Assembly: GCF_022347725.1 (NCBI RefSeq)
Contig: NZ_JAKRGB010000003.1
Location: 248,001 to 312,000 of the forward strand
Direction of reading: 5' to 3'
Source of the DNA: Ruegeria sp. Ofav3-42
GTDB taxonomy: Bacteria > Pseudomonadota > Alphaproteobacteria > Rhodobacterales > Rhodobacteraceae
Length of the DNA: 64,000 nt
The position numbers and the translations under genes are program-made. The notes beneath the pieces were generated by a model. It was not told the DNA's origin. It searched no databases and saw only the letters and a program-made list of their open reading frames with translations. Below are positions 17,623 to 27,272 of this stretch, piece after piece (position 1 is the first letter of the stretch; each line of letters opens with the position of its first letter).

Positions 17623-18462
17623 ATGAACAAAGCACGTCATAACCCCCTCAACATGATCGCAATGCACGGCGCGCTGATCCTGTACACTCTGATCGCCCTG
17701 TTCCCGGTTTTTGTGATCCTGATCAACAGCTTCAAATCCCGTCGAGCGATCTTTCGCGAACCGCTGGCGTTTCCAAACGCCGACAGCTTTTCAATGATCG
17801 GCTATGAGACGGTGATGAAGCAGGGGGATTTCTTCCTCTACTTCCAGAACTCGATGATCGTCACCGTTGCATCGCTGTTCTTTGTCCTGCTGTTCGGCGC
17901 AATGGCAGCCTATGCGCTGTCCGAATACCAGTTCAAAGGCAATCTGGTCATGGGCCTGTACCTTGCGCTGGGGATCATGATCCCGATCCGTATCGGCACC
18001 GTGGCGATCCTTGAGATGATGGTGGCCACCGGTTTGGTGAACACGCTCTGGGCACTGATACTGGTTTACACAGCGCAAGGATTACCACTGGCCGTCTTCA
18101 TTCTGTCCGAATTCATGAGGCAGGTCAGTGACGACCTAAAGAATGCCGGGCGTATCGACGGACTGTCGGAATATACAATCTTCTTCCGGCTGGTTCTGCC
18201 CCTTGTCCGCCCTGCCATGGCAACGGTGGCCGTGTTCAACATGATCCCGATCTGGAACGACCTGTGGTTCCCGCTGATCCTCGCACCTGCCGAGGAGACC
18301 AAGACGCTTACGCTGGGCAGCCAGGTCTTCATCGGGCAGTTCGTCACCGACTGGAACGCGGTCCTGTCGGCCCTGTCGATGGCGATCCTGCCGGTGTTGA
18401 TCCTCTATGTCATCTTCTCACGCCAACTGATCCGCGGCATCACTTCAGGAGCTGTCAAATGA
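17623..18462 (+). CDS. Sugar ABC transporter permease, MalG/UgpE type
   Basis: A 279-residue membrane protein. The ATG at 17623 (MNKARHNPLNMIAMHG) is preceded by GAGGG; the open frame begins earlier inside the upstream permease and is not used. The EAA-loop block is DDLKNAGRIDGLSEYTIFFR with LPLVRPAM after it. The stop overlaps the oxidoreductase start by four bases. Confidence 0.93.
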   Translation: MNKARHNPLNMIAMHGALILYTLIALFPVFVILINSFKSRRAIFREPLAFPNADSFSMIGYETVMKQGDFFLYFQNSMIVTVASLFFVLLFGAMAAYALSEYQFKGNLVMGLYLALGIMIPIRIGTVAILEMMVATGLVNTLWALILVYTAQGLPLAVFILSEFMRQVSDDLKNAGRIDGLSEYTIFFRLVLPLVRPAMATVAVFNMIPIWNDLWFPLILAPAEETKTLTLGSQVFIGQFVTDWNAVLSALSMAILPVLILYVIFSRQLIRGITSGAVK

Positions 18463-19493
18463 CCCGTGTTCTGATTGCAGGCCTTGGCAATATGGGATTG
18501 AGCCACGCGCTGGCACATCATCAACATCCCGACGCGCAGATCGTAGGATTGGTGAACCGGTCTGGCCGTGTGGATCACCCAGAACTTGCAGGCTATCCAG
18601 CTTATTCGGATTTCGCAGCAGCGTTGACCGAAACAAAACCTGATTTGGTAGTGGTCGCCACCTACTCAGATAGCCACGCCGACTATGCCTGTGCGGCGAT
18701 GGAGGCTGGCGCGCATGTATTCGTCGAAAAACCACTCGCCACCAATGTCGCCGACGCGCGGCGCGTGGTTGAGACTGCCACTCGCCTGAACCGTAAATTG
18801 GTGGTCGGGTATATCTTGCGCCATCACCCCTCGTGGATGCGATTGATTGATGAGGCGCGAAATCTTGGTGGCCCATATGTGTTCCGCCTGAACCTGAACC
18901 AGCAATCGTCGGGATCGGAGTGGGAAACGCACAAGGCACTGATGCAGACCACCTCACCCATCGTCGATTGCGGCGTGCACTATGTCGACGTGATGTGCCA
19001 GATCACCGATGCGCAGCCCGTCCGGGTGCATGGCATGGGCCTGCGTCTGTCAGATGAGATCGCGCCGGATATGTACAACTACGGCCAGTTTCAGGTGATC
19101 TTCGATGATGGTTCGGTCGGCTGGTATGAGGCCGGCTGGGGTCCGATGATGTCCGAAACCGCGTTCTTCGTGAAAGATATCGTATCCCCCAACGGGTCCG
19201 TTTCGATTACCGACGGAAACAAGGGGGCCTCCGCCGATATAGACGGCCATACGAAAATCGGTGGCCTGCTTGTTCACACGCCAGAAGTTGATCGCACAAT
19301 TGATATGCCCGATGAACCCGGCCATCAGGAACTCTGCGATGCTGAACAGGCTTACATGCTGCGCGCCATCGCTGAAGAAATCGATCTGACGCGCCATATG
19401 AATGACGCCGTCCAATCCCTCGCCATTTGTCTGGCCGCGGATGAAAGTATCCGCACCGGGCAACCCGTTTCCCTTGAGGAGCCATCGAAATGA
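18459..19493 (+). CDS. Gfo/Idh/MocA-family NAD(P)-dependent oxidoreductase
   Basis: A 344-residue protein. The Rossmann fold starts at the N-terminus (VLIAGLGNMGLSHAL), the EKPLATN motif of the family is near residue 90, and the C-terminal substrate domain carries DCGVHYVDVMC, whose His is the usual catalytic position. It lies between the second permease and the ATPase with ATGA overlaps on both sides, so it is part of the sugar-import operon. It may oxidise or epimerise an imported sugar; a redox-assisted glycosidase (GH109-like) is another option. Not resolved from sequence. Confidence 0.88.
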   Translation: MTRVLIAGLGNMGLSHALAHHQHPDAQIVGLVNRSGRVDHPELAGYPAYSDFAAALTETKPDLVVVATYSDSHADYACAAMEAGAHVFVEKPLATNVADARRVVETATRLNRKLVVGYILRHHPSWMRLIDEARNLGGPYVFRLNLNQQSSGSEWETHKALMQTTSPIVDCGVHYVDVMCQITDAQPVRVHGMGLRLSDEIAPDMYNYGQFQVIFDDGSVGWYEAGWGPMMSETAFFVKDIVSPNGSVSITDGNKGASADIDGHTKIGGLLVHTPEVDRTIDMPDEPGHQELCDAEQAYMLRAIAEEIDLTRHMNDAVQSLAICLAADESIRTGQPVSLEEPSK

Positions 19494-20485
19494 CTGCCCT
19501 GACGCTGAACAACGTGAACAAATCCTTCGGCAATGTGCACGTTCTCAAAGACATCACGTTGGAGGTCGAAGAAGGCGAATTCGTCGTTTTTGTCGGCCCA
19601 TCGGGCTGCGGCAAGTCCACTCTGCTGCGTGTAATAGCCGGACTTGAAGATGCATCCTCGGGCGAAATCAGCATTGGTGGGCAACAAGTCAATCTGGTAC
19701 CGCCATCCAAGCGCGGCATCGCGATGGTGTTTCAGAGCTATGCGCTCTACCCCCATCTCAGCGTGCGCGGGAACATGACCCTGGCGCTGAAGCAGGAAAA
19801 ACAGCCAAAGCAGGTGATTGAAGAACGTGTAGCCAATGCCAGCCGCATGCTGAATCTTGAGCCTTATCTGGACCGCTACCCGTCTGAGTTATCCGGCGGC
19901 CAGCGTCAGCGGGTTGCGATCGGACGCGCCATTGTCCGCGAACCCAAACTCTTCTTGTTTGACGAGCCGCTGTCCAATCTGGATGCCGCCCTGCGTATGA
20001 ACACGCGTATCGAAATCGCCAACCTGCACCGAGCATTAGATGCTTCGATGATATACGTAACCCACGACCAAACCGAGGCCATGACTCTGGCGGACAAGAT
20101 CGTTGTGCTGCGCGACGGTCGCGTTGAACAGATCGGCAGCCCGATGGAGTTGTACAACAACCCCGCCAATCAGTTTGTGGCCGGATTCCTTGGCTCGCCT
20201 TCCATGAACTTCCTGCCCGAGGCGCTGCTGCAGGATGGTGGGCAAAACACCATCGGAATTCGCCCCGAAGACCTGTTCCTGTCTGATGACGGTCCGCTTG
20301 CGGCACAGGTCAGTCATGTCGAAAAACTCGGCGGGGATACAAATGTCATCGCCAACGTTCAGGATCACGCGGTGACAGCGCGCCTGTTTGGGCAGCATTC
20401 GATCTCGGAGGGGCAGGAACTGCGATTCGCATACTCTGAAGACAAAGCCTATCGGTTCAATGAGGCCGGACAGCGCCTAGGCTGA
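19490..20485 (+). CDS. Sugar ABC transporter ATP-binding protein (MalK/UgpC type)
   Basis: A 331-residue ATPase. Walker A is GPSGCGKST (about residue 37), the Q-loop is VFQSYALYPHL, the signature is LSGGQRQRVAIGRA, Walker B is LFLFDEPLSNLDAALR, and the H-loop is VTHDQTEAMTL. The C-terminal TOBE region is shorter than in MalK. It overlaps the oxidoreductase stop by four bases and is the last gene of the rightward arm. Confidence 0.94.
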   Translation: MTALTLNNVNKSFGNVHVLKDITLEVEEGEFVVFVGPSGCGKSTLLRVIAGLEDASSGEISIGGQQVNLVPPSKRGIAMVFQSYALYPHLSVRGNMTLALKQEKQPKQVIEERVANASRMLNLEPYLDRYPSELSGGQRQRVAIGRAIVREPKLFLFDEPLSNLDAALRMNTRIEIANLHRALDASMIYVTHDQTEAMTLADKIVVLRDGRVEQIGSPMELYNNPANQFVAGFLGSPSMNFLPEALLQDGGQNTIGIRPEDLFLSDDGPLAAQVSHVEKLGGDTNVIANVQDHAVTARLFGQHSISEGQELRFAYSEDKAYRFNEAGQRLG

Positions 20486-20628
20486 ACCATTTGCTTTTGT
20501 GGGAGCCCACAACGCGATTCTGCCAACCACAAAAAGTCCGCAAAACCGACAGAACACATCGGCGTACTTCTGCCCTTCCTTTGGTTATTTTGGATATCCC
20601 AGCTGGCATAACAACGTCGTTAATCGGG

Positions 20629-20646
20629 TTGTTAAGTTTGTGTCAC
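20629..20646 (+). promoter_or_regulatory. Possible Pho box upstream of phoX
   Basis: TTGTTAA-GTTT-GTGTCAC has two 7-mers 11 bp apart, resembling the PhoB site CTGTCAT-N4-CTGTCAT; the second half matches better (TGTCA). It lies 55 bases before the PhoX start, a suitable place for PhoB-dependent activation. The match is weak and needs a PhoB matrix score. Confidence 0.35.
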
Positions 20647-20700
20647 AAAGACGCCCTACATGGCTCTCATAATCTTTCTCAAGACAGCCAGGAGCCATTC

Positions 20701-22590
20701 ATGAAAGACGTCGATTCGACCAACCTGTCCGCCGACGATTGGGACGAGCTGCACTTCCCGCGCCCCGAGGAAAACGACTTTGACCGCGTCGTTGAAAGCG
20801 CCATCTCGCGCAGGGGATTTCTGGCTGGCGTAGTTGCCTTCGGCTCCGGCGCCGCTGCCATGGGTACAGGCCTGCTGGGTTCAACCTCGGCTCAGGCCGT
20901 CGAAGCCTCGCGTTTCGCTTTCACTCCGATCGCCGCACAGACTGATGGCACCGTCCATGTGCCCGAAGGGTATGAGTGGAAGGTCATGACGCGCTGGGGT
21001 GACCCGCTGTTCTCGGACGCTGATGGCTATGACATCACCGATGGTGGCCCGGTTGAGAAATCGGATCGCATCTTTGGAGAAAACACCGACGGGATGGAAA
21101 CCTTCTCGTTCCAGGGTCACGAACTGATCGCGATCAACCACGAATATCCGAACCGCAAGATCAACCTGCCTGCTGCGCAGGAAGGTGTCCCGGCCAGCGC
21201 TGACGATGTTCTGAAATTCCAGAACATTCAGGGTGTGACCGTGATGGAAATCGCCGAAGGTCCCGATGGCTGGTCGGTTGTCAAAGACAGCCCCTTCAAC
21301 CGTCGCATCCACCACAATACCCCGATGAAGATCGTCGGCCCCGCCGCTGGTCACGATCTGCTGAAGACCGAAGCTGACCCGACCGGCACATCCTCGCTGG
21401 GCACCATGAACAACTGTGGTGCGGGCAAGACGCCTTGGGGCACCTACCTGACCTGCGAAGAGAACTTTAACGGCTACTTCGGCTCGTCGGACGAAAACGC
21501 CAGCTATGACCAGAAGGTCGCAGACGGGTTTAAGCGCTATGGCGTCAAGGCCGAAAGCTGGAACGGGTATGAGCTGTTCGACCCGCGTTTCGACACGTCA
21601 AAAAACCCGAACGAACCGCATCGCGCGGGCTGGATCGTTGAAATCGACCCGACCAAGCCGGACAGCACACCGGTCAAGCACACTGGTCTGGGTCGTTTCA
21701 AGCATGAGAACGCTGAGGTCACCCTGGCCGCAGACGGTCGTGTAGTGGTCTACATGGGCGACGATGAACGGGGCGAGTACCTGTACAAGTTTGTCTCGAA
21801 CGGCACTTACCAGCCGGGCGGCGAGACCGAGGGACTGCTGAATGACGGCACACTCTACGTCGCCAAGTTCAACGATGATGCGACCGGAGAATGGCTGCCT
21901 TTGACGCCTGAAACCACCGGCATGGAAGCGGCAGAGATTTCCATCTTCACCCGCATGGCCGCATCCAAGGCCGGCGGCACCACCATGGACCGCCCTGAGT
22001 GGGTGGCCTCCAGCCCTGTTGCGGTCGAGGCCTATTGCTGCCTGACCAACAACAAAAACCGTGGTGTGAAGCCGAACGCCGGTGGTGATGACACGTCCGT
22101 CAACGCACCTAACCCGCGCGAGGCCAACAAGTACGGTCAGATCGTACGCTGGCGTCCGGCAAATGACGACCACGCTGCCGAAGGGTTCGATTGGGACCTG
22201 TACGTCATGGCAGGCAACCCGACCGTTCATTCGGACGACCGCGCTGGTTCGGAAAACGTGAACGAGGGTAACCTGTTCAACTCGCCCGACGGCATGGTCA
22301 TCGACTCGACCGGCCTGATCTGGATCCAGACAGACGGCAATGACGACAACGAGGGCGACTTTGCAGGGAACGGCAACAACCAGATGCTGGTTGGCGATCC
22401 CATTACCGGTGAAATCGTGCGGTTTATGACCGGTCCGAATGGCTGCGAAGTCACCGGTCTGGCATGGTCCAGCGACCTGCGTACCATGTTCGTCGGCATT
22501 CAGCACCCCGGCAGCAATTGGCCGGATGGCGGTACGCCGCGCTCATCCGTGATCACGATCAAGCGCGCCGACAACGATTTGGTTGGTTAA
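20701..22590 (+). CDS. PhoX-family (DUF839) alkaline phosphatase-like protein, Tat-exported
   Basis: A 629-residue protein starting at 20701, with AGGAG about seven bases upstream; the frame runs 70 codons further upstream without support. A twin-arginine signal (SRRGFLAGVVAFGSGAAAMG, about residues 37-56) fits export of a folded metal enzyme. The DUF839 core shows NHEYPN, GTMNNCGAGKTPWGTYLTCEEN and a C-terminal repeat-like propeller. PhoX enzymes are Ca/Fe phosphomonoesterases of the periplasm used in phosphate scarcity. Calling the enzyme active is inference. A terminator follows directly. Confidence 0.9.
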   Translation: MKDVDSTNLSADDWDELHFPRPEENDFDRVVESAISRRGFLAGVVAFGSGAAAMGTGLLGSTSAQAVEASRFAFTPIAAQTDGTVHVPEGYEWKVMTRWGDPLFSDADGYDITDGGPVEKSDRIFGENTDGMETFSFQGHELIAINHEYPNRKINLPAAQEGVPASADDVLKFQNIQGVTVMEIAEGPDGWSVVKDSPFNRRIHHNTPMKIVGPAAGHDLLKTEADPTGTSSLGTMNNCGAGKTPWGTYLTCEENFNGYFGSSDENASYDQKVADGFKRYGVKAESWNGYELFDPRFDTSKNPNEPHRAGWIVEIDPTKPDSTPVKHTGLGRFKHENAEVTLAADGRVVVYMGDDERGEYLYKFVSNGTYQPGGETEGLLNDGTLYVAKFNDDATGEWLPLTPETTGMEAAEISIFTRMAASKAGGTTMDRPEWVASSPVAVEAYCCLTNNKNRGVKPNAGGDDTSVNAPNPREANKYGQIVRWRPANDDHAAEGFDWDLYVMAGNPTVHSDDRAGSENVNEGNLFNSPDGMVIDSTGLIWIQTDGNDDNEGDFAGNGNNQMLVGDPITGEIVRFMTGPNGCEVTGLAWSSDLRTMFVGIQHPGSNWPDGGTPRSSVITIKRADNDLVG

Positions 22591-22605
22591 GATTTTCAGA
22601 ATCGA

Positions 22606-22642
22606 AACGCCCCCGACCTTACGGTTCGGGGGCGTTTTTTTT
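22606..22642 (+). terminator. Rho-independent terminator after phoX
   Basis: The stem is ACGCCCCCGACC (from 22607) with GGTTCGGGGGCGT around a TTAC loop, followed by eight or nine T. Its end abuts the stop codon of the convergent TPR gene. Confidence 0.92.
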
Positions 22643-23207
22643 AGATATCTTCACCCGGTAGTGCGAGCGGTCCTCCGGGGGCCATCAGATGGCGTTCAGA
22701 AAGCCACGGATTCAGCTCCAATGCTTGAGACAATGCCTCCCGCGCCTCATCGATACGCTGAAGCCCCAGCAAGGTCAGTGCGCGACCGCTGATCGCGGCA
22801 ACATGGTTCGGCGACAATTCGATGGCCCTGTCCAGATCGGGCAAAGCGGACTGAAAGTCCTGCCGCAAATAATGGGCAAATGCGCGTTGGTTATACCCTT
22901 CGGCGTAAGATGGGCAGTACGCAATCAACCTGTCGAAGTCTTCAATTGCGCCCAGCAAGTCCCACGCATTTCGACGCGTCATTCCCCGATCAAGCACCGC
23001 CTGCGCACTTTCGTCAGGTGCGTCCGTCCAAAACTCCCAGAGTTGGTTCGACAAGACGCGGGCGGCTTGTTCGTTCTCGGCATCCTGAATTTGCGCGATA
23101 ATTGCCGATACGTCGGCGGAATGGTCCGGCGCGACCGGGCAATCCTGGGCATTGGCCGCGACTGACAGCGCAACGTACAACAAACAAGCAGAAGCAATCT
23201 GTTTCAT
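22641..23207 (-). CDS. Exported TPR-repeat protein of unknown function
   Basis: A 188-residue protein with a signal peptide (MKQIASACLLYVALSVAANA, then QDCPVAPDHS). About three tetratricopeptide-like units are visible in residues 80-170 (e.g. AWDLLGAIEDFDRLIAYCPSY and QSALPDLDRAIELSPNHVAA). It is probably a periplasmic protein-interaction module. No neighbour suggests a specific job. Confidence 0.82.
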   Translation of the reverse strand: MKQIASACLLYVALSVAANAQDCPVAPDHSADVSAIIAQIQDAENEQAARVLSNQLWEFWTDAPDESAQAVLDRGMTRRNAWDLLGAIEDFDRLIAYCPSYAEGYNQRAFAHYLRQDFQSALPDLDRAIELSPNHVAAISGRALTLLGLQRIDEAREALSQALELNPWLSERHLMAPGGPLALPGEDI

Positions 23208-23237
23208 GCACCAATGGTGACGCGTGTGTGGCTTACG

Positions 23238-23726
23238 TCAACCCACCCCGTCCAAGGCCCCGGACACTCCGGTCTCTTTCACCGCCTCCATCGCCACGAA
23301 GGTCGAGGTGTTTGCGACGTGTGGCAGAGACGAGATTTTCTCGGCCAAAACCGCGCGGTACTCAGACATCGAGCCGGTCCGGATTTTTAACAAATAGTCG
23401 AAATTCGAAGCAATCATATGGGCTTGCTCGATTTCAGGCACCTTCCGAACGGCCGCATTGAACTCGGCCAGCGCTTTCTCGCGCGTGTCCGTCAACCGGA
23501 CTTCGACAAAGGCGACGTGGTCCAGACCCAGGCGGATTGGGTCAAGCAAAGCGCGATATCCCGTGATGACCCCTTCGGCCTCAAGTCTCTTCACACGTGC
23601 TTGAGTGGGCGACTTGGACAGCCCGATACGCCGCGCAAGATCGGCAACGGGTATCCGGCCGTCTTCGGCCAGAATCGCAAGGATTGATCTGTCGAACCGG
23701 TCCAGCCCCGGAAAGTCTTTTTGCAT
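23238..23726 (-). CDS. Lrp/AsnC-family regulator divergent from putA (PutR-like)
   Basis: A 162-residue protein from the ATG at 23726, with GAGG nine bases upstream; an in-frame TTG five codons earlier is not preferred. The N-terminal HTH (FDRSILAILAEDGRIPVADLARRIGLS) is followed by a RAM ligand-binding domain. Its divergence from a proline dehydrogenase gene across a 102-base gap matches the alphaproteobacterial PutR arrangement, where proline triggers putA activation. The regulatory link is inferred. Confidence 0.9.
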   Translation of the reverse strand: MQKDFPGLDRFDRSILAILAEDGRIPVADLARRIGLSKSPTQARVKRLEAEGVITGYRALLDPIRLGLDHVAFVEVRLTDTREKALAEFNAAVRKVPEIEQAHMIASNFDYLLKIRTGSMSEYRAVLAEKISSLPHVANTSTFVAMEAVKETGVSGALDGVG

Positions 23727-23828
23727 CGTAGACAACCTCAAAAACAGGCCATTCGCCTATCACTTGGAAAAAATAAGGCAATCGTCCTGAATTTTCGACA
23801 CTATATTACACAAAAGACCGGAGGACCT

Positions 23829-26800
23829 ATGTCACACAGCCTGCGCACCCTGATTGATGGCCAGACCTATGCCGATCAATCTGACATTCTTGACGCGTTG
23901 ATCGCCAATGCCGACCTGAGCGAAACCGACCGCACCGCGATTTGCTCGGCCGCGGCACAGTTGGTGCGCGACATCCGGTCCAGCACCTCGCCTGGCATGA
24001 TGGAGGTGTTTCTGGCCGAATATGGCCTGTCCACGGATGAAGGCGTCGCGCTGATGTGCCTGGCCGAGGCTTTGCTGCGCGTGCCCGATGCCGACACGAT
24101 CGACGCGCTGATCGAAGACAAGATCGCTCCATCGGATTGGGGCAAGCATCTGGGTCAGTCGTCCTCTTCGCTGGTCAACGCGTCAACATGGGCACTGATG
24201 CTAACCGGCAAGGTACTGGACGAAGACAAGACCTCTCCGGTTGGCGCGTTGCGCGGGGCGATCAAACGTCTGGGCGAGCCGGTGATCCGCACAGCCGTCG
24301 GACGAGCGATGAAGGAAATGGGCCGCCAGTTCGTTCTGGGCGAGACCATCCAATCCGCCATGGACCGCGCAAAAGGAATGGAGGACAAAGGCTACACCTA
24401 TTCCTACGACATGCTTGGAGAAGCCGCGCGGACCGAGGCGGATGCCGCCCGCTATCACCTGTCATACTCGCGGGCGATCGCGGCAATAGCCGAAGCCTGC
24501 ATCCACGATGACATCCGAGCCAATCCGGGAATTTCGGTCAAACTGTCGGCTCTGCATCCGCGCTATGAACTGGCGCAGGAACAGCGCGTGATGGAGGAGC
24601 TGGTGCCGCGTCTGCGGGCCCTGTGTCTGTTGGCCAAAGCGGCAGGAATGGGTCTGAACATCGACGCCGAAGAAGCGGACCGTCTGTCCCTGTCCCTGCA
24701 AGTGATCGAAGCGGTGATGGCCGAACCTGCCCTTGCCGGGTGGGACGGTCTGGGCATCGTGGTTCAGGCATATGGACCTCGGGCCGGGATCGTTCTGGAT
24801 ACGCTGAATGGCATGGCCGAACGTCATGATCGCAAACTGATGGTTCGGCTTGTGAAGGGTGCCTATTGGGATACCGAGATCAAGCGCGCCCAGGTCGAAG
24901 GTGTCGGCGGATTCCCCGTGTTCACCCGCAAGGCAGCAACAGATGTTTCCTATATCGCCAACGCACGCAAGCTGCTGGGTATGACCGACCGGATTTATCC
25001 GCAATTCGCCACGCATAATGCCCACACGGTCAGCGCAATCCTTCATATGGCCGACACCCAACCATTCGAGTTCCAACGACTGCACGGAATGGGCGAAACG
25101 CTGCACCAAATCGTCAAGGATCAGGGCAACACCCGCTGTCGAATCTACGCGCCAGTCGGGGCGCATCGCGATTTGCTAGCTTATCTCGTACGACGCTTGC
25201 TTGAAAACGGCGCAAACTCGTCCTTCGTAAACCAAATCGTGGATGAGACGGTTCCGCCGGAAGACGTCGCGGCCGATCCGTTCCTGTCCATTCAGGATCA
25301 GGTGCCGCCTTTGCCAACCGGCCCAGAGCTTTTTCAACCGGAACGGCCGAATTCCAAGGGTTTCGACCTGCATCATACACCCACGCTGGACAGGATCGAC
25401 GCCGCGCGCGACGCATTTCGGGCGCACCATTGGTATGCCCAACCTCTTCTGTCAGGGGATGCAAACCCTGAAGAAGACCAACCAATCACAAACCCGGCAC
25501 AACCACAGGACAGGCCGGGTGCAGTCGCCGCCGCCAGCGCGCAGGATGTCGAGTTGGCTCTGGCAACAGCCTCACCGTGGCAGGCTCCGCCCGCCGACCG
25601 TGCACGCACCCTCAATGCGGCAGCGGACCTCTACGAAGCGAATTTCGGCGAGCTTTTTGCCCTGCTCGCGCGCGAAGCCGGAAAGTCCGTACCCGACGCG
25701 GTGGCCGAGCTGCGTGAGGCGGTCGATTTCCTGCGTTATTACGCTGCGAACATCCCCGACGCTGAACCCGCGGGCATCTTTACCTGTATCAGCCCCTGGA
25801 ACTTCCCATTGGCCATTTTCACCGGCCAGATATCGGCGGCGCTGGCAACAGGAAACGCCGTTCTGGCCAAGCCCGCACCTCAGACACCTCTGATCGCACA
25901 TCGGGCGATTCAACTACTGCACGAAGCCGGAGTGCCGCGTGATGCGTTGCAATTGTTGCCCGGTGGACCGTCCGTTGGTGCAGCGTTGACCTCTGACCCG
26001 CGCGTTTCCGGCGTGGCCTTCACAGGGTCGACCGCAACTGCGATGAAAATCCGTTCCGCAATGGCAGATAACCTCCGCCCGGGCACGCCACTCATCGCTG
26101 AGACGGGTGGATTGAATGCGATGATCGTGGACAGCACCGCCCTACCGGAGCAGGCGGTACAATCCATCATCGAAAGCGCGTTTCAATCTGCAGGCCAAAG
26201 GTGTTCCGCCCTGCGCTGCCTCTATGTGCAGGAGGATATCGCAGATGACCTGCTGACAATGCTGACCGGCGCAATGGCGGCCTTGCAGATCGGCGAACCA
26301 TGGCAGATCTCAACCGATTGCGGTCCGGTCATTGACGACGCCGCACGCCAGGGCATTGCGGATCACGTATCCAAAGCGCGTGCCGAGGGGCGCGTCCTCA
26401 AGGAACTGGCCGTACCGCCCGAAGGGACGTTCATCGCACCGACATTGATCGAGATACCCGGCATATCAGCGCTGGAGCGTGAAATTTTTGGCCCGGTCCT
26501 GCATGTCGTACGCTTCAAGGCCTCGGAAATCGATCAGGTCATCGCCGCAATCAACGCAACCGGATACGGGCTGACCTTTGGGCTGCACACCCGCATCGAT
26601 GACCGGGTCCAGCACATCACAGAGGCTGTCCATGCCGGCAATATCTACGTTAACCGCAACCAGATTGGCGCCATCGTGGGATCACAACCGTTCGGCGGCG
26701 AGGGGCTTTCGGGTACGGGGCCAAAGGCTGGCGGACCGAACTACATGGCCCGGTTCTGCGCGCCGGACCGGCAGCAGTCCAGTGCACAGTGGGACAGCAC

Positions 26801-27230
26801 AATGAGCGAGCTGCCAGTTACTCAGGGCCAACCAGCGCCGGTGCGGGCCCAATCTTTGCCCGGCCCAACCGGTGAGTCCAACCGCCTGAGTGAATTCCCG
26901 CGTGCGCCATTGCTGTGCATGGGACCGGGTGCTGATGCAGCGCAGGCACAGGCCGACGCGGTCAAGGCACTGGGCGGCACAGCCATCCAGGCGACAGGCG
27001 CTCTGGATCTGCACCGTTTGGAAAACATGACCGGCCTATCGGGCGTTCTGTGGTGGGGCGATGAACAGACCGCACGCGAGATCGAACGTCATCTCGCACG
27101 CCGCGACGGTCCGATCCTGCCGCTGATCCCCGGCTTGCCGGACCGGGCACGGGTCTTGGGCGAACGCCATGTTTGCGTCGATACCACTGCCGCCGGCGGT
27201 AACGCAGCATTGTTGGGAGGTGCGGCGTAA
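23829..27230 (+). CDS. putA: Bifunctional proline dehydrogenase / L-glutamate gamma-semialdehyde dehydrogenase
   Basis: A 1133-residue enzyme that oxidises proline to glutamate, starting at 23829 after GGAGG. The FAD-binding barrel spans about 130-470 (KLSALHPRYE, the NIDAEEADRL block, and RLVKGAYWDTEIKRAQ). The aldehyde dehydrogenase domain spans about 590-1000, with the Glu in AETGGLNAM and the catalytic Cys in QSAGQRCSALR. There is no N-terminal ribbon-helix-helix domain, consistent with control by the divergent Lrp-type regulator instead of autoregulation. A conserved C-terminal extension (about 1010-1133) closes the substrate tunnel in this class. Confidence 0.97.
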   Translation: MSHSLRTLIDGQTYADQSDILDALIANADLSETDRTAICSAAAQLVRDIRSSTSPGMMEVFLAEYGLSTDEGVALMCLAEALLRVPDADTIDALIEDKIAPSDWGKHLGQSSSSLVNASTWALMLTGKVLDEDKTSPVGALRGAIKRLGEPVIRTAVGRAMKEMGRQFVLGETIQSAMDRAKGMEDKGYTYSYDMLGEAARTEADAARYHLSYSRAIAAIAEACIHDDIRANPGISVKLSALHPRYELAQEQRVMEELVPRLRALCLLAKAAGMGLNIDAEEADRLSLSLQVIEAVMAEPALAGWDGLGIVVQAYGPRAGIVLDTLNGMAERHDRKLMVRLVKGAYWDTEIKRAQVEGVGGFPVFTRKAATDVSYIANARKLLGMTDRIYPQFATHNAHTVSAILHMADTQPFEFQRLHGMGETLHQIVKDQGNTRCRIYAPVGAHRDLLAYLVRRLLENGANSSFVNQIVDETVPPEDVAADPFLSIQDQVPPLPTGPELFQPERPNSKGFDLHHTPTLDRIDAARDAFRAHHWYAQPLLSGDANPEEDQPITNPAQPQDRPGAVAAASAQDVELALATASPWQAPPADRARTLNAAADLYEANFGELFALLAREAGKSVPDAVAELREAVDFLRYYAANIPDAEPAGIFTCISPWNFPLAIFTGQISAALATGNAVLAKPAPQTPLIAHRAIQLLHEAGVPRDALQLLPGGPSVGAALTSDPRVSGVAFTGSTATAMKIRSAMADNLRPGTPLIAETGGLNAMIVDSTALPEQAVQSIIESAFQSAGQRCSALRCLYVQEDIADDLLTMLTGAMAALQIGEPWQISTDCGPVIDDAARQGIADHVSKARAEGRVLKELAVPPEGTFIAPTLIEIPGISALEREIFGPVLHVVRFKASEIDQVIAAINATGYGLTFGLHTRIDDRVQHITEAVHAGNIYVNRNQIGAIVGSQPFGGEGLSGTGPKAGGPNYMARFCAPDRQQSSAQWDSTMSELPVTQGQPAPVRAQSLPGPTGESNRLSEFPRAPLLCMGPGADAAQAQADAVKALGGTAIQATGALDLHRLENMTGLSGVLWWGDEQTAREIERHLARRDGPILPLIPGLPDRARVLGERHVCVDTTAAGGNAALLGGAA

Positions 27231-27272
27231 CCATACCTTGACGCTGGGCCGGGAAAAGCCCAGCGTCCCCCC

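Noticed and set aside
20491..20700. 70-codon N-terminal extension of the PhoX protein
   Set aside because: The Tat signal would be buried, and the ATG at 20701 has a good ribosome site.
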